A DNA stretch of 64,000 nucleotides from Brevundimonas mediterranea. Lineage in GTDB: Bacteria > Pseudomonadota > Alphaproteobacteria > Caulobacterales > Caulobacteraceae. The position numbers were made by a program, and so were the translations under genes. Position 1 is the stretch's first letter. Every line of letters starts with the position of its first letter. The notes under the pieces are model-generated. The model was not told the DNA's origin, did not search any database, and saw nothing but the letters and a program-made list of their open reading frames with translations. The DNA lies in NCBI RefSeq assembly GCF_014196125.1, contig NZ_JACIDA010000002.1:372001-436000 (forward strand). Reading direction: 5' to 3'. Below are positions 44,195 to 53,778 of the stretch, piece by piece.

Positions 44195-44539
44195 TCAGAG
44201 CAGGCCGAACCAGCGAAGCGCGTTGAGGATCAGCCCAAGCGTGATCAGCGGACCGAAGACCCGAAAGGTGTGACGGGTGCATCGCTCGGGAAAAAAGGTG
44301 TCATAGGGACCGTCCGGCCGGGCGCCGTAGCGGACGGCGACGGCGGTCAGGGGACACTTCAGGCCGCAGCCGACGAAGATCACGACCTCAATGGCCACCA
44401 GGGCGAGGGCGACGTGAAGCCAGGCGCCGCTTTGGCCCGAGATCCCCGCATAGAGGACGGCGAAACAGGCCACGGACATGACCACATAGATGGCCGTATG
44501 CAGACCGCGCACGATCCGCAGGCGGCCGGCGTCGGTCAC
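44195..44539 (-). CDS. Small membrane protein
   Basis: The predicted 114-aa protein has about three transmembrane segments (residues about 12-30, 38-57 and 94-110) and a loop with cysteines (GCGLKCPLTAVAVRYGA and FPERCTRHTFRVFG). It resembles small DUF2784-like membrane proteins. The GTG start at 44539 overlaps the heparinase stop (GTGA), and a longer upstream frame is Arg-rich and lies inside the heparinase gene. No function can be given. Confidence 0.7.
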   Translation of the reverse strand: MTDAGRLRIVRGLHTAIYVVMSVACFAVLYAGISGQSGAWLHVALALVAIEVVIFVGCGLKCPLTAVAVRYGARPDGPYDTFFPERCTRHTFRVFGPLITLGLILNALRWFGLL

Positions 44540-46383
44540 GTCGGATCGCCGCTCGCGCCCGCCGGGCTCAGCTTCCAGCGGATCCGGCTCTCGCTGTCGG
44601 TGCGGGCCGAGCCGCGCACGACGATCTGCAGCGAGCGGCGGGTCAGGCCGGCGTCGATATGGACGCTGGGCTCGATGGCCACGTCGGGGCCGTCGGTGCG
44701 GAACCACCAGCCCCGGCCCGAGGCGCCGCGCAACAGGATCGAGCGACGGTCCCGCGCCAGCGAGGCCTGGACCCCCGGCTCCAGATGGAAGCGGATGGCG
44801 TAGGGGGCCGCGATCTGGCGGATCATCTCCTTGCGGCCCGGCGTCGGGAACAGTTTTTCCTCGGCGCGCAGTTCGTCCATCCGCTGGTCCAGATAGAGGC
44901 GGCGCTGGTGGTTCAGGCCGAAGGCCTCGTTCCAGCCGTCATGCTCCATGTCCAGCCAGACGGCGCCGTCGCCGTCGCGCTGATCGGTGGTGACATGGAT
45001 CGGCGGCCCGACCAGTCGCGGGCCCAGCAGTTCGCCCTTCCAGCCGCCCAGGGGTTCGTTCAGCGACCGCTCGCCCAGGGTCAGGGTCGAATGGCCGGGC
45101 GTCAGCCGCAGGGCCTGACGGTCCGTCGCACGCGGGGTCCAGCCGGAGCCGGTGACCAGCCGGTCCTTGCCGCAGGCGATCTCCAGCGCCATCGGCTGGG
45201 CGCAGGCGGACGCCCCCCAGGCGCCCCCGGCCGGCGCGGCGGCGTCGGCGATGATGGCCAGCAGGGGGCTAGCGATCCGCGTCAGGCCGGCGACGGTTCC
45301 GGTCGGCGGATGAGCGGGATCGCCCTTGGTCGTAGCGGTCTCGTCATGGGCGCGAGCGGCGGCGACGCGGGCGACGGTGGACGGTCCCCCGCCCTGGAAA
45401 CTGGCCAGGCGACCGTCGGGCAGGGTTAGCAGCCGCAGACCCTCGGTCAGGCGGGCGATGGCGCCCGACACGGCGTCCGGCGTCGGCTCCGAAAGCTGGG
45501 CCAGGGCGTCGTCGAGGGTGAGCAGGTCGAGCAGCAGCTCCAGCCCGGCCTCGGGACTGCGTGACGCATGGCCGCCGTCGTCCAGGACCGTGGTCTTCAA
45601 GGCGCTCGTCAGGCCGCCCAGCGCACGCCGCCGCAAAGCCTGACCCGGCGCCCCGGCCAGGACGCAGCCGCCGATCGCCGCCGCCGTCAGCCGTTCGGCG
45701 CGGGTCGCCAGACCGCCGGGCGGACGCAGCAACTGGCGGGTCTGGCGCGCCAGGCTGTCGGCCAGTTTCAGCCGTTCGGCCTCGGTCGCCACTGCGCCCA
45801 TCTTGCGGGCGGCGCAGGCCAGGTTGATCACCCGGCGCGGCAGAATTTCGGGGCCCCAGGCGAAGGGCGACCAACGCGCAAAGGCATCCGCCCAGGCGAG
45901 CGTCAGACGCAAGGCCTCGCGCGCGCCCCGCTCTCCCTGGGCCATCAAGGCCGGCAGCCAGTTGAAGGCATGGAGTTCCACGGCGAAGGGTCGTGACGGG
46001 CTGGGGCGGTTCCACGGATCCGCCGGCGCCTCGGCCTCCATCGAGGCGCCGGCCAGAACGAAACGACCGACCAGCAGATTCTTGCCCGGCGCGGGATCGT
46101 GGGGCCGGAAATCGCGGGGCGTGGCCGCGAAGGCCGTGACCTTGCCCCCGCCCATGATCGGGCTCAGCGTCAGGCTGTAGCCCGGCAGGCCGTACAGTTC
46201 GATCCACAGTTGACGAGTGACCAGACGTCCGGCGATGGCCGGCCACAGGCCCGGTCCCGTCACCGTCTCGCCCGAACGCACCGGAGTCCGCACCGGCGCG
46301 CCGGCCAGACCGGGGATCTGACCCGAGGCCACGTCGGGCGTGGCTTCGGCGCCGCGCGGGGCGAAGGGACCGATGGGGCTCAC
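44536..46383 (-). CDS. Heparinase II/III family protein
   Basis: The predicted 615-aa protein matches the bacterial heparinase II/III family: an N-terminal all-alpha region (NRPSPSRPFAVELHAFNWLP, LTLAWADAFARWSPFAWGPE, ARKMGAVATEAERLKLADSL) and a C-terminal beta-sandwich (WLDMEHDGWNEAFGLNHQRR, YAIRFHLEPGVQASLARDRR). Such enzymes may cleave uronic-acid polysaccharides, but a substrate cannot be given. The GTG start at 46383 overlaps the rpe stop by 4 bases, tying it to the rsmB-rpe operon; genes in this position are common in alphaproteobacteria. Confidence 0.88.
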   Translation of the reverse strand: MSPIGPFAPRGAEATPDVASGQIPGLAGAPVRTPVRSGETVTGPGLWPAIAGRLVTRQLWIELYGLPGYSLTLSPIMGGGKVTAFAATPRDFRPHDPAPGKNLLVGRFVLAGASMEAEAPADPWNRPSPSRPFAVELHAFNWLPALMAQGERGAREALRLTLAWADAFARWSPFAWGPEILPRRVINLACAARKMGAVATEAERLKLADSLARQTRQLLRPPGGLATRAERLTAAAIGGCVLAGAPGQALRRRALGGLTSALKTTVLDDGGHASRSPEAGLELLLDLLTLDDALAQLSEPTPDAVSGAIARLTEGLRLLTLPDGRLASFQGGGPSTVARVAAARAHDETATTKGDPAHPPTGTVAGLTRIASPLLAIIADAAAPAGGAWGASACAQPMALEIACGKDRLVTGSGWTPRATDRQALRLTPGHSTLTLGERSLNEPLGGWKGELLGPRLVGPPIHVTTDQRDGDGAVWLDMEHDGWNEAFGLNHQRRLYLDQRMDELRAEEKLFPTPGRKEMIRQIAAPYAIRFHLEPGVQASLARDRRSILLRGASGRGWWFRTDGPDVAIEPSVHIDAGLTRRSLQIVVRGSARTDSESRIRWKLSPAGASGDPT

Positions 46384-47045
46384 GCGACGGCCGGGGCGGC
46401 CTTCAGGGCGGCGATATTGGTCGCATAATCGCCCTTGAACACGAAGGAGCCGGCGACCAGGGCGTCGGCCCCGGCGGCGACGCAGGCGGCCGCATTGGCC
46501 GAGGTCACGCCGCCGTCCACCTGCAGATGGGCCGCCGATCCGGCGCGGTCCAGAATGGCGCGGGCGCCGGCGATCTTGCGCAGCGAACTGTCGATGAATT
46601 TCTGTCCGCCGAAGCCGGGATTGACCGACATGATCAGCACCAGGTCCACCAGATCGACCACTTCGTCCAGGATCGACAGGGGGGTGGCCGGATTGAACAC
46701 CACCCCGGCCTTGGCCCCCAGCTGGCGGATGCGGCCCAGGGTGCGGTGCAGGTGCGGCCCGCTTTCGGGGTGGACGGTCAGCAGGTCGGCGCCCGCGTCG
46801 CGATAGGCCTCCAGCCATGGATCGACCGGCGCGACCATCAGGTGCACGTCGAACGGCAGGCTGGTGTGCGGCCGGATCGCCTTCACGATGTCCGGACCCA
46901 GGGTGATGTTCGGCACGAAATGGCCGTCCATCACATCGACATGGATCCAGTCGGCGCCCGCGGCTTCCAGCGCACGGACTTCTTCACCCAGCCGCGCGAA
47001 ATCGCTGGCGAGGATGGACGGGCAGATCAGGGGGGTAACGGCCAT
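46380..47045 (-). CDS. rpe: Ribulose-phosphate 3-epimerase
   Basis: This 221-aa TIM-barrel enzyme interconverts ribulose-5-P and xylulose-5-P in the pentose phosphate pathway. Signatures are PLICPSILASDFARLGEEVR, WIHVDVMDGHFVPNITLGPD, PFDVHLMVAPVDPWLEAY, LVLIMSVNPGFGGQKFI and HLQVDGGVTSANA, with the metal-binding His and Asp residues present. It starts 47 bp after rsmB and its stop overlaps the heparinase start. Confidence 0.97.
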   Translation of the reverse strand: MAVTPLICPSILASDFARLGEEVRALEAAGADWIHVDVMDGHFVPNITLGPDIVKAIRPHTSLPFDVHLMVAPVDPWLEAYRDAGADLLTVHPESGPHLHRTLGRIRQLGAKAGVVFNPATPLSILDEVVDLVDLVLIMSVNPGFGGQKFIDSSLRKIAGARAILDRAGSAAHLQVDGGVTSANAAACVAAGADALVAGSFVFKGDYATNIAALKAAPAVA

Positions 47046-47092
47046 GGCCCCTCGGATAGGACGGCTTGCGGGCGGGAGCAAGCCGCTCCCGC

Positions 47093-48499
47093 TCAGGAAA
47101 CCCGTTCCAGCCTGGCGACGAAGAAGCCGTCGAGGCCGCCGTGTTCGGCCCACATGGAGGGCAGGATGCGCAGCCAGCCTTCGGGCGTCAGGGCCTCGGG
47201 CGGGGCGCCCAGGGCGGCGGGATCGGCCGCGACGGTGCGGAAGCCGGGGTTGCGGCGCAAGAAGGCGATGATCTGGGTCTCGCCCTCCTCGCGCTCCAGC
47301 GAACAGGTGCAATAGACCATCCGGCCACCCGGCTTGACCCGTTCGGCGGCGACGTCGAGCAGCCGGTGCTGGACGTCGGCCAGTTTGGCGACCTCGGCCG
47401 GCTTGGTGGCGCGCAGGACTTCCGGATTGCGGCGGAAGGTGCCGGTCGCCGTGCAGGGGGCGTCCAGCAGTACGGCGTCGAAGCTGCGGTCGTCCTCCCA
47501 GTCCTCGGCCGGGACGGCGATCACCTCGGCGGTCAGGCCGGTGCGTTCTAGGTTCTGGCTCAGGCGTTTCAGGCGTGGGGCCGAACGGTCCAGGGCCACG
47601 ACCGCTGCGCCGGCGGCGGCCAATTGCAGGGTCTTGCCGCCGGGGGCGGCGCACATGTCCAGCGCGGTCTCGCCGGAATTCACGTCCAGCAGGCGCACCG
47701 GCACAGCGGCGGCAGCGTCCTGGACCCACCAGTCGCCGTCGTCGAAGCCGGGCCAGGTCGCCACGTCGCCGCGACGGCCGGTGCGCACGGTTCCACCCTC
47801 AAGCGCCTCGCCCTCGACGGCGGCGGCCACGGCGGCCGGATCGACCCCGGGCTTCAGGCTCAGATCCGTCGCCGGCTCCTCGCGGGCGGCCAGGGCCAGA
47901 CCGGCCAGGGCCGCCTCGCCATAGGTCGCCTTCCAGCGGGCGGCGATCCAGTCGGGCAGATTGCTCTCGGCCGTCGTCAGGCCGGGGCCTTCGCGGCCCA
48001 CGCCGCGCAGGACGGCGTTGACCAGGTTCTTGTACGGCCGGGTCTTGGGATCGCGCTCGGCCAGTTTCACGGCCGTGGAGACGGCGGCGAAGGCGGGCGT
48101 CTCCAGCACCAGGGTCTGGGCCAGGGCGATGCGCATCAGGGTGCGGACGGCCTCGGGCGGCGACTTCTGCAGGCGGCGGTTCAGGATCTGGTCGATCTCG
48201 CCCAGGCGACGCAGCGCGGCCATGGCCACGGCGCGGGCGAAGGCGCGATCCACCGGCTCAAGGGCGCGGGCGGCGGGCTGGGACAGGGCCTCGTCCAGGC
48301 CGTTACGCTTCTCCAGCGCCGCGTTCAGCAGGAGGCCGGCGACCACCCGGGCCTCGACGCCGATGTCGTCCTGCGACGGGGCTTGCGTGACCTCGAGCGC
48401 AGCGGGGCGCGGGCGGCCCTTGGTGGCCATGCGGCGACCGCGCGCCTGTGAGCTGTGACCGCCCCCCCGTCCTTCAGAACCGCGTCCTTCGGAACTCAT
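47093..48499 (-). CDS. rsmB: RsmB/NOP family 16S rRNA (cytosine-C5) methyltransferase
   Basis: This 468-aa protein methylates cytosine in 16S rRNA. The N-terminal NusB-like domain (DIGVEARVVAGLLLNAALEK, RAFARAVAMAALRRLGEIDQ, ALAQTLVLETPAFAAVSTAV) precedes the methyltransferase domain with motif I ALDMCAAPGGKTLQLAAAGA, the motif IV DAPCTATGTFRRNPEV cysteine and the motif VI YCTCSLEREEGE cysteine, both needed for catalysis. The ATG at 48499 overlaps the kup stop by 4 bases, which supports the 23-residue Gly/Ser/Arg-rich N-terminus; a shorter start (MATKGRPRP) is possible. Confidence 0.92.
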   Translation of the reverse strand: MSSEGRGSEGRGGGHSSQARGRRMATKGRPRPAALEVTQAPSQDDIGVEARVVAGLLLNAALEKRNGLDEALSQPAARALEPVDRAFARAVAMAALRRLGEIDQILNRRLQKSPPEAVRTLMRIALAQTLVLETPAFAAVSTAVKLAERDPKTRPYKNLVNAVLRGVGREGPGLTTAESNLPDWIAARWKATYGEAALAGLALAAREEPATDLSLKPGVDPAAVAAAVEGEALEGGTVRTGRRGDVATWPGFDDGDWWVQDAAAAVPVRLLDVNSGETALDMCAAPGGKTLQLAAAGAAVVALDRSAPRLKRLSQNLERTGLTAEVIAVPAEDWEDDRSFDAVLLDAPCTATGTFRRNPEVLRATKPAEVAKLADVQHRLLDVAAERVKPGGRMVYCTCSLEREEGETQIIAFLRRNPGFRTVAADPAALGAPPEALTPEGWLRILPSMWAEHGGLDGFFVARLERVS

Positions 48500-50472
48500 A
48501 CGGCCACCTGCGCGCCCAGCTCGACCACGCGGCCGGGCGGGATATGGAAGAAGTCGGTCGGGTTGGCGGCGTTGCGCATCAGGAAAATGAACAGCCGGTC
48601 CTGCCACAGGGGCATGCCCTGGCGCGCCGACGGGATCAGCGAGCGGCGGCCCAGGAAGAAGCTGGTCGACATGATGTCGAACTTCAGCCCCTGTTTGCGG
48701 CACAGGCCCAGGGCCCGGGGCACGTTCGGCGTCTCCATGAAGCCATAGGTGATGGTAAGCTTCTTGAAGTCGTCGTTGATCGGCTCCATCCGCACCCGGT
48801 CGGCCTCCTTGACGCGCGGCCGCTCGGAGGTGCGCACGGTCAGGATGACGTTCTTCTCGTGCAACACCTTGTTATGCTTGAGATTGTGCATCAGGGCGAC
48901 CGGGGCGACGTCGGGATCGCTGGTCAGGAAGATGGCCGTGCCGGGCGCGCGGTGCGGCGGCCGGGCCTGAAGCATCTCGATCAGGTCGTTCAGCGGCAGG
49001 CTGTCCTTGCGGGTCTTGGTCGTCAGGATCTGGGTGCCGCGCACCCAGGTCCACATGATCAGCACCAGACAGGCCCCCAGCACCAGCGGCATCCAGGCGC
49101 CGTCCGGAATCTTCAGCAGGTTGGAGGTCAGGAAGACGCTGTCGATGAAGGCGAACGGAATGAGCGTTCCGGCCACCGCCCACATCGGCCATTTCCAGCC
49201 CTTGGTGATGACCGAATAGCTCATAAGCGTATTGACCAGCATGGTCCCCGTCACCGCCACCCCATAGGCCGCAGTCAGGTTGTGCGAGCTCTGGAACACG
49301 ACCAGCAGCACCAGCACCCCAACCATCAGGAAGGTGTTGACGGCCGGCACGAAGATCTGGCCGGCCTGGGTCTCGGAGGTGTTGCGAATGTCGATCCGGG
49401 GCAGGAGGCCCAGCTGGACCGCCTGTTGCGTGACCGAGAAGGCGCCGGTGATCACGGCCTGGGAGGCGATGACGGTGGCGGCTGTGGCCAGGATCAGCAT
49501 GGGCCAGTAGGCGAACTGGGGCACCATATTCCAGAACGGGTTCTCGGCCGCGCCCGGATTGTCGAGGATCAGGGCGCCCTGGCCCAGATAGTTCAAGGTC
49601 AGGCAGGGCAGGACGAAGGCCAGCCAGCCCATGCGGATCGGCGCCTTTCCGAAATGGCCCATGTCCGCATAAAGAGCCTCGGCCCCGGTCACGGCCAGGA
49701 AGACGCTGCCCAGAATGATGAAGCCCAGGAAGCCGTCATTGATCAGCAGCATGACGCCATAGTGGGGCGACAGGGCGCGCAGCACGCTGATGTCGTCGAA
49801 GATGTGGTAGAGGCCCAACGCCCCCAGGCACAGGAACCAGACGGCGGTGATCGGGCCGAAATATTTGGCCAGGCTGGCCGTGCCGCGCGACTGAACCATG
49901 AACAGGGCGATCAGGATGCCGGCCGAGATCGGCACGATGAAGGGGTCCAGACGTCCAGCAAGACCCGGCGCGTCCTGCAGACCCTCGACGGCCGACAGAA
50001 CCGAGATTGCGGGCGTGATGATGCCGTCGCCATAGAAGAGGGCGGCGCCGCAGACGCCCAGGATGAAGATCCAGGCGCTGCGCCGACCGACGGCGAACTG
50101 GGCCAGGGCCATCAGCGACAGGGTGCCGCCCTCCCCCTTGTTGTCGGCGCGCATCAGGAAGAAGACGTATTTGAACGTCACCACCACCATCAGGGCCCAG
50201 AAGGCCAGGGACACGACGCCGATCACGGCCAGGTCGCCGCCGACGCCCGACTGGGCGTGGGCGATGGCTTCACGCAGGGCGTAAAGCGGGCTGGTGCCGA
50301 TGTCGCCGAACACCACGCCGATCGCGCCCAGGGTCAGGGCCCAGAAGCCGCCGTGCTTGGCGATCTGGCCCCCTGGAGCGTGGGACTCGGGTCCCGTGGC
50401 GTGGGTGGGTTTGTCCGGCGTGTTCGACGCGGCGGGGAGAGCGCCCGCGTCGTGGGGAGTATCCCCGGCCAT
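48496..50472 (-). CDS. kup: Potassium transporter Kup
   Basis: This 658-aa Kup/HAK/KT family transporter imports K+ with protons. The N-terminal motif GGFWALTLGAIGVVFGDIGT is diagnostic, followed by SPLYALREAIAHAQ and some 12 transmembrane helices; GDGIITPAISVLSAVEGLQ and TGAEALYADMGHFGKAPIRM are also typical. A cytosolic C-terminal domain of about 200 residues ends the protein. I start at the ATG at 50472 (MAGDTPHDAG). It is the first gene of a minus-strand run with overlaps to rsmB, and is divergent from the Rrf2 gene across 168 bp. Confidence 0.95.
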   Translation of the reverse strand: MAGDTPHDAGALPAASNTPDKPTHATGPESHAPGGQIAKHGGFWALTLGAIGVVFGDIGTSPLYALREAIAHAQSGVGGDLAVIGVVSLAFWALMVVVTFKYVFFLMRADNKGEGGTLSLMALAQFAVGRRSAWIFILGVCGAALFYGDGIITPAISVLSAVEGLQDAPGLAGRLDPFIVPISAGILIALFMVQSRGTASLAKYFGPITAVWFLCLGALGLYHIFDDISVLRALSPHYGVMLLINDGFLGFIILGSVFLAVTGAEALYADMGHFGKAPIRMGWLAFVLPCLTLNYLGQGALILDNPGAAENPFWNMVPQFAYWPMLILATAATVIASQAVITGAFSVTQQAVQLGLLPRIDIRNTSETQAGQIFVPAVNTFLMVGVLVLLVVFQSSHNLTAAYGVAVTGTMLVNTLMSYSVITKGWKWPMWAVAGTLIPFAFIDSVFLTSNLLKIPDGAWMPLVLGACLVLIMWTWVRGTQILTTKTRKDSLPLNDLIEMLQARPPHRAPGTAIFLTSDPDVAPVALMHNLKHNKVLHEKNVILTVRTSERPRVKEADRVRMEPINDDFKKLTITYGFMETPNVPRALGLCRKQGLKFDIMSTSFFLGRRSLIPSARQGMPLWQDRLFIFLMRNAANPTDFFHIPPGRVVELGAQVAV

Positions 50473-50620
50473 GCGTATCCTCCGGGTCTCCGACGACAGG
50501 TCGAGCCCTTCAAAGCGGCGAGCCTTTAGGCCCATTCCGCGCCCGCTTCAATCGTGGGCGCGGGGATTCGGTTTCCCCTTGCACCACAAGGATTTGTGAT
50601 TCGGTCCAGGAGCGCCTATT

Positions 50621-50633
50621 TTCCTTACAGGAA
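50621..50633. promoter_or_regulatory. Inverted repeat over the Rrf2 gene ribosome site
   Basis: TTCCT-TAC-AGGAA is a perfect 5-bp inverted repeat whose right arm is the AGGAA ribosome-binding site 8 bases before the regulator's ATG. It may be an autoregulatory operator, or just a small leader hairpin that hides the ribosome site. Confidence 0.4.
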
Positions 50634-50640
50634 CACAACC

Positions 50641-51111
50641 ATGTCAGACAGCCAGCGCTTCCCCGTCGCCGCCCACGCCCTAGCCTATATGGCCCACAAG
50701 GGGGCGTTTTCGCCTGCCCAGGCGGCGCCCAGCGCCTTGCTGGCGGCGTCCGTCCCGACCAATCCTGTCGTGGTGCGGCGCGTGACGGCGCTGCTGGCCA
50801 AGGCTGGACTGATCGCCACCCGTCCCGGCGCCACCGGCGGGTCCTGGCTGCTGCGCCAGCCCGAGGACATCCGGCTGGACGAGGTGCTGAAGGCTGTGAA
50901 CGGCTGCGCCCACATCGGTTCGCCGCCGGCGGGGGCCAAGGGCTGCCCGATCAGCGAACATATCCCGCGCCAGGTCGCCAAGGCCCTGACCGCCGCCGAC
51001 GAGGCCGCAACCGAAGCCCTGTCCAAGATCACCATCGCCGACCTGCTGGCCGAGAACCCCCTCTCCCTGGCCGCCTATACGCCCCACGCCTCCTGCCCCG
51101 TCGCGGCGTGA
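50641..51111 (+). CDS. Rrf2 family transcriptional regulator
   Basis: This 156-aa regulator has the Rrf2 winged helix (FPVAAHALAYMAHKGAFS, then NPVVVRRVTALLAKAGLIAT and RPGATGGSWLLRQPEDIRLD). In the loop where IscR and NsrR bind an Fe-S cluster it has NGCAHIGSPPAGAKGCPISE, with two cysteines and a histidine, plus a Cys near the C-terminus. A redox or cluster-sensing role is therefore possible. ATG at 50641 follows AGGAA. It is 31 bp upstream of an SDR gene and divergent from kup; the SDR is the likeliest target. Confidence 0.9.
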   Translation: MSDSQRFPVAAHALAYMAHKGAFSPAQAAPSALLAASVPTNPVVVRRVTALLAKAGLIATRPGATGGSWLLRQPEDIRLDEVLKAVNGCAHIGSPPAGAKGCPISEHIPRQVAKALTAADEAATEALSKITIADLLAENPLSLAAYTPHASCPVAA

Positions 51112-51142
51112 GCATGGGACCTGGGCGACGCCGGATCGACGC

Positions 51143-51940
51143 ATGAAGCGGACGGTGCTGATCACGGGCGCCTCCGCCGGCATCGGCGCGGCTCTGGCCC
51201 GCACCTACGCCGCCGAGGGCTGGGACCTGATCCTGACCGCCCGGCGAGAAGGACCGCTCGTGACCCTGGCCGAGGCCCTGTCCGCCGCCCATGGCGTCGT
51301 CGCGACCGTCCTTCCCGAAGACCTGTCGGACCCAGCGGCGCCCGAACGTCTGATCGCGGCGGTCACGGCGCGCGGCCTGACGGTCGACGGCCTGGTCAAT
51401 AATGCAGGCTTCAGCCGCGTGACCGGTTTTCTCGACACCGACCTGGCCGCCCACCGCGCCATGATCCAGGTCATGCTGACGGCGCCGGTCGAGCTGTCGC
51501 GCCTGCTGCTGCCGGGCATGGTCGAGCGCGGCTTCGGCCGGGTGCTGAACGTCGCCTCCCTGGCGGGCCAGATGCCGGCGACCGGCGGCGACACCCTGTA
51601 CGGCCCGATCAAAAGCTTCCTGATCAAGGCGTCACAGGGCCTGTATCTGGAGACCTTGGGAACCGGGGTCCATGTCGCGGTGCTGAACCCCGGCTACACC
51701 TTGACCGAGTTTCACGACGTCAACGGCTCGCGCGACCAGGTGTCCAGCGCCTATCCGGCCTGGATGTGGATGGACGCCGACCGTGTCGCCCGCATCGGCT
51801 ACGACGCCTGCGAGGCGAACCGGCCCAGCGTGACCCCCGGCGTCATGAACAATCTGATGGCCGGCCTGGCCCGCTTCCTGCCCGACGGTCTGGCGCTGCG
51901 CATGGTGGCGAACCACGCCAAGCGGCTGGACCGGCTTTAA
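51143..51940 (+). CDS. Short-chain dehydrogenase/reductase
   Basis: This 265-aa SDR has the cofactor motif LITGASAGIGAALARTYA, LVNNAGFSRVTGF and the catalytic Ser/Tyr/Lys (VLNVASLAGQMPATGGDTLY, then GPIKSFLIK). The basic ILTARREG after the second strand favours NADPH. It resembles the DltE/YqjQ-type group that uses lipid or acyl substrates, but the substrate is not determinable. It follows the Rrf2 regulator by 31 bp in the same direction and is probably controlled by it. It converges on lpdA with 3 bp between stops. Confidence 0.88.
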   Translation: MKRTVLITGASAGIGAALARTYAAEGWDLILTARREGPLVTLAEALSAAHGVVATVLPEDLSDPAAPERLIAAVTARGLTVDGLVNNAGFSRVTGFLDTDLAAHRAMIQVMLTAPVELSRLLLPGMVERGFGRVLNVASLAGQMPATGGDTLYGPIKSFLIKASQGLYLETLGTGVHVAVLNPGYTLTEFHDVNGSRDQVSSAYPAWMWMDADRVARIGYDACEANRPSVTPGVMNNLMAGLARFLPDGLALRMVANHAKRLDRL

Positions 51941-51943
51941 CCG

Positions 51944-53341
51944 TCAGATGTGGATCGCGTGTCCCAGGGAGCGCAGAGACGCCTCGTGGAAGGCCTCGCC
52001 CAAGGTCGGGTGGACGTGGATGGTTCCCGCCACATCCTCCAGCACCGCCCCCATCTCCAGCATCTGGGCGAAGCTGTTGCTGAGTTCCGACACATGCTGG
52101 CCGACCGCCTGGACGCCCAGGATGCGGTGGTCCGACTTGGAGGCGATGACCCGCACGAAGCCGCCGTCCTCGCCCGCCTCGATGGCCAGGGCCCGGCCGA
52201 TGGCGGCGAAGGGGAAGACCGACTGGATCACGTCGTCGCGGCCTGCGACATCATTCGGACCCAGACCCGCCGAAACGATCTCCGGCTCGGTGAAACAGAC
52301 GGCGGCGATGGCGACTGGGTCGAACACCCGGTCGTGGCCCGCGATGATCTCCGCGACCACCTCGCCCTGGGCCGAGCCCTTGTGGGCCAGCATGGGTTCG
52401 CCGGTCAGGTCGCCGACGGCCCAGACGTTCTTCATTGAGGTGGCGCAGCGGTTGTCGATCTTCACGAACGGCCCGGCCATGGCCACGCCCATATTCTCCA
52501 GACCCCAACCTTGAGTGCGCGGCCGACGCCCCACGGTGACCAGCACCTTGTCGGCGTCCAGTTGCAGCGGTTCGCCGTCCCTGGTCGTGATCGACAGCTT
52601 GCCTTCCCCGAACCCGCCGGCGCGCGCGCCCAGGTGCAGTTCGACGCCGTGGTTCTCCAGCCATTTCGCGACCGGGTCGGTCAGGGCCTTGTCGTAGAGC
52701 GGCAGGATCCGCTCGGCCATTTCGACGATGGCCACCTCGGCGCCCAGCTTCCTGAAGGCGATGCCCAGCTCCAGACCGATATAGCCGCCGCCGACGACGA
52801 CCAGTTTCTTTGGGACCTCCGAGAGGCTCAGCGCCTCGGTCGAGGAGATGACGTCGCCGCCGAACGGCAGGAAGGGCAGTTCGACCGGCTCCGATCCCGT
52901 GGCGAGGATGACGTGTTCGGCGGTGATGCGGATGTCGCCGTCTTCGGTCTTCACCACGCAGGTCTTGGCGTCCTCGAAGTTCGCCCAGCCCTTGATCACC
53001 CTGACCTTGGCCTTCTTCAGCAGGGCCGCGACCCCGGCGTTCAGCTTACGGACGATGCCGTCCTTCCACTCGACCGTCTGTTTCAGGTCGATGGCAGGCG
53101 CCGCCGCCGTGATGCCCAGCGTCCCGCCGCCGGCCGCCTTGGCCACGGTCTCGAACTTGCCCGCCGCATGGATGATGGCCTTGGACGGAATACAGCCGAC
53201 GTTCAGGCAGGTCCCGCCCAGCCCGTCGCCGCCGTCCACCAGCACGGTGTCCAGCCCAAGCTGGCCGCAACGAATACCGGCGACATAGCCGCCGGTGCCC
53301 GCGCCGATGATCAGGACTTTGGTTTTCAGGTTCTGGGTCAT
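51944..53341 (-). CDS. lpdA: Dihydrolipoyl dehydrogenase (E3)
   Basis: This 465-aa flavoprotein reoxidises the dihydrolipoyl groups of the E2 core. It has the FAD motif [20 protein letters not shown], the redox disulfide [14 protein letters not shown] (near residue 45), the NAD site [20 protein letters not shown], and the C-terminal [15 protein letters not shown] with the active-site His. It is the last gene of the bkd operon, corresponding to lpdV in Pseudomonas. Its ATG shares a base with the stop of the small upstream gene (TGATG). Confidence 0.95.
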   Translation of the reverse strand: MTQNLKTKVLIIGAGTGGYVAGIRCGQLGLDTVLVDGGDGLGGTCLNVGCIPSKAIIHAAGKFETVAKAAGGGTLGITAAAPAIDLKQTVEWKDGIVRKLNAGVAALLKKAKVRVIKGWANFEDAKTCVVKTEDGDIRITAEHVILATGSEPVELPFLPFGGDVISSTEALSLSEVPKKLVVVGGGYIGLELGIAFRKLGAEVAIVEMAERILPLYDKALTDPVAKWLENHGVELHLGARAGGFGEGKLSITTRDGEPLQLDADKVLVTVGRRPRTQGWGLENMGVAMAGPFVKIDNRCATSMKNVWAVGDLTGEPMLAHKGSAQGEVVAEIIAGHDRVFDPVAIAAVCFTEPEIVSAGLGPNDVAGRDDVIQSVFPFAAIGRALAIEAGEDGGFVRVIASKSDHRILGVQAVGQHVSELSNSFAQMLEMGAVLEDVAGTIHVHPTLGEAFHEASLRSLGHAIHI

Positions 53342-53775
53342 CAACGCTCGCAGAGTGGAAGAGGATGGGCCATCGCACGATCGTAGTCAGCGACTTCATC
53401 GCGATCAGGATTCCGACTGCCCAAATAGGTTCGACGATCGACTTGGAAAGTGTCGATTTGACCCGGGTTAAAAAGGTTCGCACATATGTGTCGCCCGGCA
53501 AAATCCGTCTTCGAAGCTGTGCACCCAACCCGCACGATAACAGGACGTGTAATCGGGGCTCCCCGGAGAACTCGGATTGGGCGAATAGTGGCAACGACCT
53601 CGTAATAGATGTCACCAAAGGGAGTCCACCAAACTGGCTGTTCTCGTCTAATCGTCTGGCGTTCTACCCGACCTGTAAAGACGCTCACTTGGCTCATATC
53701 CAAGTCCGTGCAACGCAACGGTTCATCGCCAGCGACTAGCGACGTGATGGCGAACAGTGCAGCGACGGCCGACAT
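53341..53775 (-). CDS. Low-GC exported protein inserted in the bkd operon, unknown function
   Basis: The predicted 144-aa protein starts [20 protein letters not shown], a weak signal peptide, then has a beta-rich region with three to four cysteines ([40 protein letters not shown]). I do not recognise it. By hand count 53401-53700 is 53% GC (159 of 300 bases), against about 70% in the adjoining E2 gene, and codon use differs. It sits between the E2 stop (3 bp) and the E3 start (1-nt overlap), so it is co-transcribed yet looks recently acquired. Confidence 0.7.
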   Translation of the reverse strand: MSAVAALFAITSLVAGDEPLRCTDLDMSQVSVFTGRVERQTIRREQPVWWTPFGDIYYEVVATIRPIRVLRGAPITRPVIVRVGCTASKTDFAGRHICANLFNPGQIDTFQVDRRTYLGSRNPDRDEVADYDRAMAHPLPLCER

Positions 53776-53778
53776 CCT

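Noticed and set aside
47046..47729. N-terminal extension of the rpe frame
   Set aside because: The extra residues are Arg/Pro-rich and overlap rsmB in another frame. The family start MAVTPLICPSILASDF at 47045 is clear.
53365..53739. 124-codon plus-strand frame opposite the low-GC gene
   Set aside because: The minus-strand frame has tight coupling to both neighbours and a signal peptide. The plus-strand frame has no ribosome site and sits against the operon direction.
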